Part shown: in pieces, positions 4,862 to 12,458 of the stretch | Layout: each line of letters starts with the position of its first letter | Numbering within the stretch: the stretch's first letter is position 1 | Assembly: GCA_937897625.1 (NCBI GenBank) | Contig: CALCNZ010000424.1 | Location: 1 to 14,019, forward strand | DNA length: 14,019 nt | Direction: 5' to 3' | Source: an uncultured Flavobacteriales bacterium | GTDB taxonomy: Bacteria > Bacteroidota > Bacteroidia > Flavobacteriales_D > Sanyastnellaceae | Notes under the pieces: generated by a model | Seen by the model: only the letters and a program-made list of their open reading frames with translations | Database searches by the model: none | What the model was told of the DNA's origin: nothing | Program-made: the position numbers and the translations under genes

Positions 4862-6331
4862 TTAGTATGCACGTGCGAATAATACTCTGCGTTCGCTTGG
4901 TTTTCCTGTTACCATGCAAACGCCTGGTTCTGTAGGTCCATCGAAAGGAATGCAACGAATGGTTGCTTTGGTTTCTTGCTTAATGCGCTCTTCTGTTTCC
5001 GCTGTTCCGTCCCAATGCGCCAAGAAAAAACCTGTTTTTTCGTCGAGTAATTTTTTGAATGTTTCGTAATCGTCTACTTCCGTCATGTGTCCATTTCTGA
5101 ACTCCAATGCTTGGTTGAACATGTTGGCTTGAATGTCTTCTAGCAATTGCTCAATGGTGTTTTCAACGCAATCGAAGGCAACAGTAGATTTTTCAGAAGT
5201 GTCGCGGCGTGCAATTTCAACGGTTCCGTTTTCTAAATCTTTTGGTCCAAGGGCCAAACGAACGGGTACACCTTTCAATTCGTATTCAGCGAATTTCCAT
5301 CCGCTGCGCTTGCTGTCGTCGTCGTCGAATTTCGCCACAATGCCTTTCGCTTTGAGAGCTTTTACTAAAGGAAGAACTTTTTCACGAATGACTTCCAACT
5401 GCTCAAGCCCTTTGTAGATCGGAACAATTACCGCATGAATCGGCGCCAACTTGGGCGGAACACGCAAACCTTTATCGTCGCTGTGCGTCATAATGAGCGC
5501 GCCCATTAAACGCGTACTTACACCCCACGAAGTAGCCCAAACGTATTCAGAATTTCCTTCTTTCGTTGTGAATTTTACATCGAATGCTTTCGCGAAATTT
5601 TGTCCAAGGAAATGCGAAGTTCCCGCTTGAAGGGCTTTTCCGTCTTGCATTAAAGCTTCAATGCACAAAGTATCTATGGCTCCGGCGAAGCGTTCACTTT
5701 CCGATTTTCTTCCTTTTACAACAGGCATGGCCATGAAATTTTCAGCGAATTCCGCATAGACATCGAGCATACGCTCTGTCTCTTCAATGGCTTCTTGCGC
5801 AGTGGAATGTGCGGTGTGTCCTTCTTGCCACAAGAATTCAGCTGTTCTTAAAAATAAGCGGGTGCGCATTTCCCAGCGCACCACATTGGCCCATTGATTA
5901 ATTAAAAGTGGAAGGTCGCGGTAGCTCTGAATCCAACCTTTGTAAGTGTTCCAAATAATGGTTTCGCTGGTTGGACGAATGATTAATTCTTCTTCTAATT
6001 TTGCGTCTGGATCAACCACCACTCCGCCGTCTTGTGACTTTAGTCTGTAGTGGGTAACAACGGCACACTCTTTGGCGAACCCTTCAACATGCGCAGCTTC
6101 TTTACTCAAATAGCTTTTCGGGATCAACAAAGGGAAATAAGCATTCTGATGTCCCGTTTCCTTGAAGCGAATATCCAATTGGTCGCGCATCTTTTCCCAA
6201 ATCGCATAGCCGTAAGGTTTAATAACCATACATCCTTTCACCTCGCTGTGTTGCGCCAAATCGGCTTGCATCACAAGTTCGTTATACCATTTAGAGTAGT
6301 CTTCTTTTCTGGTTGGAATTTTCTCGGCCAT
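4862..6331 (-). CDS. proS: Prolyl-tRNA synthetase, short archaeal/eukaryote-like form
   Basis: ProRS charges tRNA-Pro with proline using ATP (EC 6.1.1.15) in the cytosol. The 489 residues carry the class II motifs: motif 1 around GCMVIKPYGYAIWEKM (33-48), RPTSE at 119-123, motif 2 with RTAEFLWQEGHTAH (162-175), and motif 3 with SWGVSTRLMGAL (268-279) followed by THSDDKGLRVPP (282-293). The anticodon-binding domain begins near APIHAVIVPIYKG (296-308). The C-terminal zinc-binding-like region ends in ARAY, with the terminal Tyr conserved in this form. There is no editing (INS) insertion between motifs 2 and 3, which is what separates this roughly 480-residue type from the 570-residue E. coli type. 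The start ATG (MAEKIPTR) has no Shine-Dalgarno sequence but lies 22 bases after a good -7 box. It is the first gene of a two-gene minus-strand unit. Confidence 0.97.
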   Translation of the reverse strand: MAEKIPTRKEDYSKWYNELVMQADLAQHSEVKGCMVIKPYGYAIWEKMRDQLDIRFKETGHQNAYFPLLIPKSYLSKEAAHVEGFAKECAVVTHYRLKSQDGGVVVDPDAKLEEELIIRPTSETIIWNTYKGWIQSYRDLPLLINQWANVVRWEMRTRLFLRTAEFLWQEGHTAHSTAQEAIEETERMLDVYAEFAENFMAMPVVKGRKSESERFAGAIDTLCIEALMQDGKALQAGTSHFLGQNFAKAFDVKFTTKEGNSEYVWATSWGVSTRLMGALIMTHSDDKGLRVPPKLAPIHAVIVPIYKGLEQLEVIREKVLPLVKALKAKGIVAKFDDDDSKRSGWKFAEYELKGVPVRLALGPKDLENGTVEIARRDTSEKSTVAFDCVENTIEQLLEDIQANMFNQALEFRNGHMTEVDDYETFKKLLDEKTGFFLAHWDGTAETEERIKQETKATIRCIPFDGPTEPGVCMVTGKPSERRVLFARAY

Positions 6332-6353
6332 TATTATTCTTTTTTAGAAGATG

Positions 6354-6388
6354 CAAATGTAAAACCTTATTACCTTTATACTATCAAA
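6354..6388 (-). promoter_or_regulatory. proS promoter (TTTG-N23-TACATTTG)
   Basis: On the minus strand TTTG (6388-6385) is followed after 23 bases by TACATTTG (6361-6354), an exact TAnnTTTG -7 box. The spacing is at the long end for Bacteroidota promoters. Transcription would begin near 6347-6349, leaving a leader of about 16-18 bases before the proS ATG at 6331. Confidence 0.6.
6371..6378 (+). promoter_or_regulatory. Weak -7 box (TACCTTTA) for the GYN-rich lipoprotein gene
   Basis: TACCTTTA matches TAnnTTTG at five of the six fixed positions and lies 21 bases before the ATG at 6400. No good -33 element is found. Some promoter is expected here because the upstream gene is divergent, and this is the best candidate in the 68-base gap. 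Confidence 0.3.
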
Positions 6389-6399
6389 TCCATACGATT

Positions 6400-7539
6400 A
6401 TGAAAGCGTTACAACGAAATTTTTATTTGTTCTCTGCAGTTCTTGCTCTAAGTTCTTGTGCGAGTTTTGAAAATTTGACAGATGATCGCACACGTGCTGA
6501 AGACGATGAGATGTATTGGAATGGGAAGGAAATGTTTTACGACAATACCCAATTGGCTAATGGCGCAGGAGCGGGCACAGGAGATGAGATCTATGATCCC
6601 AATTCAATGAATCGCTCGAATTCTTTAAACGGAGGAACCAATCCACGAGCAGCATTTAATCCCATAAGCGGTTGGCAATTGAGTTACGGTTTAAATGCTT
6701 TTTCCAACTACTGCAACGGTGGTGGATACGGAATGGGCTTTGGTTCATACAGTCCTTACAACAGTTTCGGCGGATTTGGAAACAGCGGATTTAATTCTTT
6801 TGGAAATAATTCCTTCGGTTACAACCCTTACGGATATAACTCATTCGGATATGGCTACAACCCTTACAGTTCCTACAATGGTTTTGGCGGTGGTTATGGA
6901 TACAATCCATATGGTTATGGAATGGGCGGTTTAGGTTGGGGTGGTTTCGGCTATGGAGGCGGAAATGGCTGGTATGGCAACACCGGCGGTGCGGGTGGCA
7001 CTGGTGCTGAACCTGCAACTGTAACGCACAATCACAGAACTCCAATGGGCGTAGGAACAGGTAATTCTTCGAGCTATCATCGCGGTGTTTTGCAAAAGAA
7101 TTTAGTTCAGCCAATTGCTGAAACGGCGCGCACGCCGCAGGCAGTCGCCCCAGCTCGAGCAGGCAATACTGGAAACTATTCGAATCCGACTTATTCAAGA
7201 CAAACCACCGCTGCACCTGCGCGCACAACCCCGACTTATTCAAGTCCATCGCGTTCAACTCCGACTTATACACAACCTTCTAATTCAGGTCCAACACGCA
7301 CTACGCCGTCGACTTCGCCAGCGCATACGTCGCCGTCTCACAGCAGTCCTTCGCGTCCTGCTCCATCTTACAATTCACCATCCTACAGTTCTCCTTCACG
7401 CAGCACGCCGTCGCACAGCACGCCAACGCATTCTTCTCCGGCTCCGTCGCGCAGCACTCCTTCGTACAGCAGTCCTTCGCACAGTAGTCCTTCGCACAGC
7501 AGCCCTTCGCATTCAACATCACCTGGAAGAAGACCCTGA
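6400..7539 (+). CDS. Lipoprotein with Gly/Tyr/Asn-rich centre and Ser/Pro/His/Thr-rich repeat tail
   Basis: The product is 379 residues from the ATG at 6400; the longer frame from 6313 only extends back into proS. MKALQRNFYLFSAVLALSSC is a lipoprotein signal with C20 lipidated. Residues about 21-90 are acidic and mixed (DDRTRAEDDEMYWNGKE). Residues about 100-205 are a low-complexity block of G, Y, F, N and S with recurring NPYGY, NSFGY and GFGGGYG. Residues about 245-379 are rich in S, P, T, H and R, ending in tandem HSSPS pentapeptides. Most of it is probably disordered or a flexible surface or periplasmic tether. I recall similar proteins next to proS and OmpP1-type porins in Flavobacteria, sometimes labelled 'vitellogenin II precursor-like', but this was not verified. 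Its TGA overlaps the porin ATG by one base, so the two are probably coexpressed. Function unknown. Confidence 0.8.
   Translation: MKALQRNFYLFSAVLALSSCASFENLTDDRTRAEDDEMYWNGKEMFYDNTQLANGAGAGTGDEIYDPNSMNRSNSLNGGTNPRAAFNPISGWQLSYGLNAFSNYCNGGGYGMGFGSYSPYNSFGGFGNSGFNSFGNNSFGYNPYGYNSFGYGYNPYSSYNGFGGGYGYNPYGYGMGGLGWGGFGYGGGNGWYGNTGGAGGTGAEPATVTHNHRTPMGVGTGNSSSYHRGVLQKNLVQPIAETARTPQAVAPARAGNTGNYSNPTYSRQTTAAPARTTPTYSSPSRSTPTYTQPSNSGPTRTTPSTSPAHTSPSHSSPSRPAPSYNSPSYSSPSRSTPSHSTPTHSSPAPSRSTPSYSSPSHSSPSHSSPSHSTSPGRRP
7462..7518 (+). repeat. 15-nt tandem repeat encoding HSSPS
   Basis: The unit TTCGCACAG(T/C)AG(T/C)CC recurs with a 15-base period inside the lipoprotein gene. The differences between copies are mostly silent (AGT/AGC, CCT/CCC). 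Looser versions extend upstream to about 7200. Such repeats can change copy number by slippage without shifting the frame. Confidence 0.65.
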
Positions 7540-9101
7540 TGCGTAGCGAGATGTTTTACAAGATGCAAAGCAAGATGTTGCACAAGGTGTATTACAAGAT
7601 GCAAAGCAAGATGTTGCACAAGGTGCTTCGCAAGGGGGGAATTGTTTCATTTTCATTTGTTTTATTGATGAATGTGAATGGCGTTTTTGCGCAGAATGAA
7701 GACGATGCTTTGAGATTTTCGAATACGTTCGGAGCTAATTCGAATCGTGCTTTAGGAATGGGAGGCGCTTACACCGCATTGGGCGCAGACTTCACGAATT
7801 TTTTTCAGAATCCCGCGGGTTTAGCGGCTTACAAGAAAAAGACAATGGAGTTTGGATTGAGTCTTCTTTCGCGTTCTTCGAAAGTTGATTTCAACAATAC
7901 AGTCACATCTGCTGGAGCAACAGGATTGGGATTGAATACATTTGGATTCACTTCAACTTTTGGAACGGCAGGTTCGGGTTGGGGACCATGGATATATGGT
8001 CTGGCTTACGGAAGAACCCAATCTTTCAAAAGAAATTACGATTTATCTTCAACAGACAACCAGTCGTCTTTGTTAGATGTATACACAGACCAATTGAATT
8101 ATTACAACCCAGCGAATGCCGACGTTACGTCTACTTTTCCATACGGAGCTGGATTGGCTTGGGAAACCTACTTGATTAATCCGGGAACTACCGATCCTTA
8201 TGTGCACGTGGGAATTGACAACAACACCTTCTCGCGTCGTCAGCATGTGGAAGAAAAAGGTTACGTTCGCGAGACAAGCTTAAGCGTGGCGCGTGCCTTT
8301 GAAGACAAGTTGTTCATTGGTGCTTCGCTTGCTTTTCGAAAGGTAGTGTTCGAACGAAATTCAACCTACACAGAATCATTTTTATCGAATGGAACGTCTG
8401 TGAATTATACCCTTACGGAAAACAACAGTACTTCCGATGTGTTAACGAAAGGTCCTTCTGTTCAAGCGAAGATTGGGGTGCAATACGCCCCGAGTCCTTA
8501 TGTTCGATTAGGTGCCTTTTGGCATTCCTCGTGCAAGCAGAGCATAAGCGATAATTATGGAGCGAAGATGCAAAGCACAATTGGCTCGACGCCTTACAAT
8601 TATTCTTCCGATAAAAACGTTTTTGATTACGGTGTGCAGACACCTTCTGTGGTTGGAGCAGGTGCGGCATTGATTCTCGGAAACTTCGGAATTATTTCTG
8701 CGGACTACGAGAGCAGCGACTTCTCGAAAATGGTCATGTACGGCATTGTTGGAGGGACACCTGAATTTGCTTTAGAAAATCAGGCAATAAAAGAAAATTA
8801 CAAGCGTGTGCACAAGGCAAGATTGGGAACCGAGTTTCGTTTAGGAGACGTCTATCGTTTAAGAGCGGGCTTGGGTTATCGAACATCGGTTTACACCGAT
8901 TTGGCGAAAAAACCAGCCGAGCCCTTGTTCAATTGGAGTCTAGGTGGTGGTTACAAGAAAGACGATTTCTATTGCGACGGAGCGCTTATGCTTTCTAAAA
9001 ACAAAGACGGCTATTACCTCTATGACCCCAACAGAATTCCATTGTCAAGCATTGATAATTTTTTGGTTCAAGTGAACTTCTCGGTTGGAATAAGATTCTA
9101 A
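7539..9101 (+). CDS. OmpP1/FadL-type outer-membrane transport protein
   Basis: The product is 520 residues from the ATG at 7539, which overlaps the upstream TGA (T-G-ATG). FadL/OmpP1/TodX proteins are outer-membrane beta-barrels that import hydrophobic compounds such as fatty acids or hydrocarbons. The mature start is DALRFSNTFGANSNRALGMGGAYTALGADF, then NPAGL (91-95). The small-residue MGGA block with N-P-A-G-L is characteristic of this family. The rest is alternating-strand barrel sequence, ending VGIRF with a terminal Phe. The signal sequence is RKGGIVSFSFVLLMNVNGVFAQ, so the functional start may be M25 at 7611; starting at 7539 puts an odd repeated FYKMQSKMLHKV tract before the signal. 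The start is therefore unresolved. The gene converges on rlmB: the two stop codons overlap and the genes share four bases. Substrate unknown. Confidence 0.85.
   Translation: MRSEMFYKMQSKMLHKVYYKMQSKMLHKVLRKGGIVSFSFVLLMNVNGVFAQNEDDALRFSNTFGANSNRALGMGGAYTALGADFTNFFQNPAGLAAYKKKTMEFGLSLLSRSSKVDFNNTVTSAGATGLGLNTFGFTSTFGTAGSGWGPWIYGLAYGRTQSFKRNYDLSSTDNQSSLLDVYTDQLNYYNPANADVTSTFPYGAGLAWETYLINPGTTDPYVHVGIDNNTFSRRQHVEEKGYVRETSLSVARAFEDKLFIGASLAFRKVVFERNSTYTESFLSNGTSVNYTLTENNSTSDVLTKGPSVQAKIGVQYAPSPYVRLGAFWHSSCKQSISDNYGAKMQSTIGSTPYNYSSDKNVFDYGVQTPSVVGAGAALILGNFGIISADYESSDFSKMVMYGIVGGTPEFALENQAIKENYKRVHKARLGTEFRLGDVYRLRAGLGYRTSVYTDLAKKPAEPLFNWSLGGGYKKDDFYCDGALMLSKNKDGYYLYDPNRIPLSSIDNFLVQVNFSVGIRF
7556..7625 (+). 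repeat. 36-nt in-frame tandem duplication at the porin gene start
   Basis: A 34-base word beginning TTACAAGATGCAAAGC is identical at 7556-7589 and 7592-7625, a 36-base (12-codon) offset. Within each unit GCAAGATGTTGCACAAGGTG also resembles the earlier GCGAGATGTTTTACAAGATG at 7547-7566, so there is an internal sub-repeat. Each copy contains two in-frame ATG codons, which multiplies potential start sites before the signal peptide. Confidence 0.85.
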
Positions 9102-9856
9102 TTCATTAACGCTGCAAGTGCTATACCTGTAGCGACAGAGACGTTCAATGAGTTTGTTTTTCCTTTCATAGGAATGGTAACCAACTGATGAGCGCGTTTC
9201 ATGAGCTGCGGATTTATTCCATCTTCTTCTGAGCCCATGACAATGCAAAGACCTAAATTCTGATCGCGTGAACTTTGAAATTCTTGAAGGCTTACGGTTG
9301 CTTTTTCCGAAAGCACAACAGAGCCAATGCCAGAGGCGTGCAAGTAGTCTAGGGCATCTAAAAGATTTTTCACTTTGCAAATGCTTAAGTGCATAAGCGC
9401 GCCAGCAGAGGCTTTTAGGGCGTCTTCGTTAATCTGAGCGGCTCCTACTTCCGGAACTATAATTCCCTTCACTCCAAAACACTCTGCCGAACGGCAGATG
9501 GCTCCGAAATTACGGACATCTGTTACGCGGTCTAGGATTAAAAATAATGGAGGCTCGCCACTTTCAACTTCATTCATAACTACATTCTCGAAATCGGCAA
9601 AAGCAATGGGTGCCATGAAGGCAAGAACGCCTTGGTGATTGGAGCGCGTTATTTTATTGAGCTTTATTTCAGGAACAAGTACGAATGGAATTTTTTCTTT
9701 TTTCAAGCGGTCTTTCAACTGACGCAACTTGTCGCTGCGCAGTTCTTTGTTGAAAAGAACCTTGTCAATGTTTTTTCCTGCATCAAGAGCTTCTTCCAAC
9801 GGATGAATGCCAATGATTAAATTCGATTTCGAAGATGATGATGTTGTTGGTCTCAC
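9098..9856 (-). CDS. rlmB: 23S rRNA (guanosine-2'-O)-methyltransferase, RlmB/TrmH (SPOUT) family
   Basis: RlmB methylates the 2'-hydroxyl of G2251 in the 23S rRNA P-loop using S-adenosylmethionine. From the GTG at 9856 the protein has 252 residues. The N-terminal substrate-binding domain begins SNLIIGIHPLEEALDAG, as in RlmB. The SPOUT knot follows: motif 1 DRVTDVRNFGAICR with N116 and R122, motif 2 IVMGSEEDG, and motif 3 IPMKGKTNSLNVSVATGIALA. No ATG is available near the start. A GTG at 9889 would overlap the upstream GWxTD gene by 17 bases and add eleven unlikely residues, so 9856 is preferred, 16 bases after that gene. TrmH-like tRNA methyltransferase activity is the main alternative. It is the last gene of a minus-strand group. 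Confidence 0.92.
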   Translation of the reverse strand: MRPTTSSSSKSNLIIGIHPLEEALDAGKNIDKVLFNKELRSDKLRQLKDRLKKEKIPFVLVPEIKLNKITRSNHQGVLAFMAPIAFADFENVVMNEVESGEPPLFLILDRVTDVRNFGAICRSAECFGVKGIIVPEVGAAQINEDALKASAGALMHLSICKVKNLLDALDYLHASGIGSVVLSEKATVSLQEFQSSRDQNLGLCIVMGSEEDGINPQLMKRAHQLVTIPMKGKTNSLNVSVATGIALAALMN

Positions 9857-9860
9857 GTTG

Positions 9861-9868
9861 CAAAAGTA
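9861..9868 (-). promoter_or_regulatory. -7 box (TACTTTTG) just before rlmB
   Basis: On the minus strand TACTTTTG fits TAnnTTTG exactly and ends four bases before the GTG at 9856. If used, transcription would start at or beside the start codon, giving a nearly leaderless mRNA. No TTG is present about 19 bases upstream, so it may be a chance match. Confidence 0.3.
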
Positions 9869-9872
9869 AGCC

Positions 9873-11117
9873 TTATTCGCGGAATACACGTCCTTGTCGC
9901 CAAGTGTTCACGGCAATCTCCCAACTGTTGCGGTATAATCCGTCGCGCTGAAGAATAAGAACGTTGTTCGATAAGTTATCTTTTTTGTATCGAAATAAAA
10001 ATGAAAAGGAACCTGGAATGGTTTCGTCGCCATAGATCCAACGTTCGCTGTATCCAATGTTTTCAACCCGAGTGGGCTTTCCATATATAATATAGATCAT
10101 CCCCCGATCGGTTCTCCATCCCGGAACGGTGGTCGAGAAATAGGTGTTGCAGGTGTTCACTCTGCGGAAGAAAATAGCAATGAGTTCTTTTGCTTTTTCT
10201 TCTGAGCCTCCACAGTCTTTCCAGAAATTACAAAAGCTGGTGTAAGGGTCGCGAACGTTGTAGATGTATTCGAATTCAGATTTCGAAGTAATGTAGCGAA
10301 GCGGAGCAATTAAATCTTTGAGGGCAGTGGTGGTTGGAAATTCACCGTTGGAATAGAGGTAGAGCTGCGATGAATTTACAGTTCGAAACAAATACGATTT
10401 GTTCTCTGCAAGGAAGTGATAGCGTGAACCGTCGAAGGTTAAATTCGTTAATCCAAACGAAGTAGAGTCGGGGATAACCGGAGAGTTATTCGAAAATGCT
10501 GGTGGAGGAAGACTAGGTATTTCCGATAATGCAAAAACTTCGACAGGCGGATATTCAGCATTTTTAAATCGAGGAAAATCGAGATGAATGGTATCTCCCG
10601 TTACCAAATACTGATCATAGATCGGAGTCTCAGCGGAGTTCGCTGTAATACGAATGTCAAAGGTGCTGGGTAGTTCATTCTTCACGAAAACGAATTTCTT
10701 TTCGTGTTGCGCTCTGCGATTGACATCTTTGAGAATAACATTCACTTCGAAATTTCCAAACGGAATGGGCAGTGGAATTTCTTGTCTCCAAAGTCCAGAC
10801 TCCTGCATCTGCGGCGGTGAGAATTTGAAGTGAAGCGTATCTGCTTTAGTTTCTTGTTTTTTAATGACAATATCTACTTCAAGCTGCGCGGTGAAGTTCT
10901 CGTGTGTCGACTTTCTTGAATAAAGCAGTTGATCGGCATCGAACTCCAACATGACGTTAGAGGTGTCGTTGCTGCAATGAATAAGATTTACGAGTGGATG
11001 GAAATAGAATTCATTCGAACCGAATTTGTTTTCGCGAGCTTTTTTTGGTGCTGTGCAAGAGGCAAAGAATAGAATAGCGACAAAGAATAGTAAGCGGAAA
11101 AAATTAGTTTGACTCAT
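9873..11117 (-). CDS. GWxTD-domain lipoprotein
   Basis: This is a 414-residue lipoprotein: MSQTNFFRLLFFVAILFFASC has the lipobox FFASC with C21 lipidated. Residues about 40-260 look like beta-sandwich modules (YFHPLVNLIHCSNDTSNVML onwards). The C-terminal domain carries G333-W-R-T-D337 within VPGWRTDRGMIYIIYGKP, the signature that names the GWxTD family, followed by the conserved-looking SERWIYGDE. The GWxTD family is found in Bacteroidota and related phyla; its biochemical role is, to my knowledge, not established. The ATG at 11117 lies inside the rmuC end (ATGAGTCAAACTAA) and overlaps it by 14 bases, which suggests translational coupling. An in-frame start at 11138 or 11186 would push the signal peptide inward, so 11117 is preferred. 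rlmB follows 16 bases downstream. Confidence 0.9.
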   Translation of the reverse strand: MSQTNFFRLLFFVAILFFASCTAPKKARENKFGSNEFYFHPLVNLIHCSNDTSNVMLEFDADQLLYSRKSTHENFTAQLEVDIVIKKQETKADTLHFKFSPPQMQESGLWRQEIPLPIPFGNFEVNVILKDVNRRAQHEKKFVFVKNELPSTFDIRITANSAETPIYDQYLVTGDTIHLDFPRFKNAEYPPVEVFALSEIPSLPPPAFSNNSPVIPDSTSFGLTNLTFDGSRYHFLAENKSYLFRTVNSSQLYLYSNGEFPTTTALKDLIAPLRYITSKSEFEYIYNVRDPYTSFCNFWKDCGGSEEKAKELIAIFFRRVNTCNTYFSTTVPGWRTDRGMIYIIYGKPTRVENIGYSERWIYGDETIPGSFSFLFRYKKDNLSNNVLILQRDGLYRNSWEIAVNTWRQGRVFRE

Positions 11118-12405
11118 CGGTTGATTCTTCTTCTTCATTATCAATCGAAGGTAAGCGTTTTTCGAAATTAGTCCCAGATTTCGCACCCATAATTTTCATG
11201 TTTTTCGCCTTTCCAAGAAGATTTCCCTTGCCTGTTTTAAGTTGGCCCATTGCCGTGCTCAATGAATTTTGCGCAGTAGTTAAGTTTCGCTCCAAGGTCT
11301 CGAGTGAACTTACAAATCCTTCAAGTTTGTCTATGAAGGTGCCCGCTTCTTTGGCAATACTCTCTGCGTTTTTTGATCTTTTTTCTTGGGCCCAAATACT
11401 GGCGACTGTGCGAAGTGTGGCTAACAGTGTGGTTGGAGAAACTAGGATAATGTTGCGCTCCCAAGCGAAAGAAAATAAATTGCTGTCTTCGTTGAATGCC
11501 GCAATGAGCGCGGGTTCTATGGGCATAAATAACAAAACAAATTCGGGGGTGGTTAGTTTGTCGGCAGACTCGTATTTCTTCTCACTCAATAGTTTAATGT
11601 GAGATCGAACGCTTTCTAAATGCGCGCGCATAGCAACAACTTTTTCTTTTTCGTCTTGGGTATTCACGAAGCTGTTGTAGGCTGTTAAAGAAACCTTCGA
11701 GTCTACTATAATGTGCTTGTTTTCAGGAAGGTTCACAATGACATCTGGACGAATGGTTTTTTCGTTGTCGTTTACGTCTGAATGTTGAACGATGAATTCT
11801 TTTCCTTTTACCAAACCACTTTTTTCGAGCACCGATTCCAAGATCATTTCGCCCCAATTTCCTTGTGCCTTGTTGTCTCCTTTCAAGGCGCGAGTAAGGC
11901 TTTCAGCGTTGGCGCCTATGTTAGAACTGGCCTCACGTAAATTTTTTATTTCGTTTTCAAGGCGTGCAGAACGGTCTACATTTTCAAGTTCTGTTTTTTC
12001 AAGTTTCGATTTGAATTCATTGATGCTTGTTCGCAAAGGGTTGAGTGTAATGGATAAATGAGTTTCGTTCGCTTCATTCAATTTTTTAACACGCTCTTCA
12101 AAAATGTCGTTGCTTAAATTTTTGAACTCCACTTTTAAGTTCGCCTTCAAATCTTCCATCAAAAGTTTTTCAGATTCAAGAGCTTTGAAAGTTGCTTCGA
12201 GCGAAGCTGTGGTTGTTGCTTTTTCTTGAATAAGTGATTCAACGCGCACACGCATGGTGCTTAGTTCGGCCTTTGCATTTTCAAGTTCTGCTTTGAAAAA
12301 AGCAGCATCGCCTTGACTGGAAGATGATTTGCGATTCAATAAAAAAAGTCCAGCTACAACAGCCCCGCCTGAAATCGCACCAACAATAAGTGAAAGTATG
12401 TCCAT
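11104..12405 (-). CDS. rmuC: RmuC-family DNA recombination protein
   Basis: RmuC proteins limit DNA inversions and rearrangements and are thought to be nuclease-like. The 433 residues show, in order: one N-terminal membrane helix (about 5-24), a long coiled coil (about 33-170, runs of ELENAKAEL and LEKTELENVDRSARLE type), and the RmuC core. The core begins GDNKAQGNWGEMILESVL with E186, then RPDV (D221) and VDSKV (D235, K237). These residues fit a PD-(D/E)xK nuclease arrangement. The core continues through EFVLLFMPIEPALIAAF and WERNIILVSPTTLLATLRTVASIW and closes with a second helical region ending near residue 395. The length is typical of bacterial RmuC. The ATG at 12405 is four bases after a TAATTTTG box. 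The gene overlaps the GWxTD gene. Confidence 0.95.
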   Translation of the reverse strand: MDILSLIVGAISGGAVVAGLFLLNRKSSSSQGDAAFFKAELENAKAELSTMRVRVESLIQEKATTTASLEATFKALESEKLLMEDLKANLKVEFKNLSNDIFEERVKKLNEANETHLSITLNPLRTSINEFKSKLEKTELENVDRSARLENEIKNLREASSNIGANAESLTRALKGDNKAQGNWGEMILESVLEKSGLVKGKEFIVQHSDVNDNEKTIRPDVIVNLPENKHIIVDSKVSLTAYNSFVNTQDEKEKVVAMRAHLESVRSHIKLLSEKKYESADKLTTPEFVLLFMPIEPALIAAFNEDSNLFSFAWERNIILVSPTTLLATLRTVASIWAQEKRSKNAESIAKEAGTFIDKLEGFVSSLETLERNLTTAQNSLSTAMGQLKTGKGNLLGKAKNMKIMGAKSGTNFEKRLPSIDNEEEESTDESN

Positions 12406-12409
12406 GTGT

Positions 12410-12417
12410 CAAAATTA
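12410..12417 (-). promoter_or_regulatory. -7 box (TAATTTTG) at the rmuC start
   Basis: On the minus strand TAATTTTG is an exact TAnnTTTG match and is followed by ACAC then ATG. The predicted transcription start coincides with the start codon, implying a leaderless or nearly leaderless rmuC message. There is no TTG at the ideal spacing. The 53-base gap to the preceding gene otherwise holds nothing notable. Confidence 0.4.
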
Positions 12418-12458
12418 CCTTTACCATGAGGGCTTTGTGAAATTGTGGAAAAGTATTT

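Noticed and set aside
7115..7546. 143-codon plus-strand and overlapping minus-strand frames in the Ser/Pro repeat region
   Set aside because: The repeats keep all frames open. The alternative translations are runs of Arg/Leu or Cys/Lys. The frame with a lipoprotein signal and real upstream sequence is the gene.
9102..9130. Possible terminator hairpin between the porin and rlmB genes
   Set aside because: The stop codons overlap and the partial GC-rich inverted sequence nearby is coding for the rlmB C-terminus, with no T-run on either strand.
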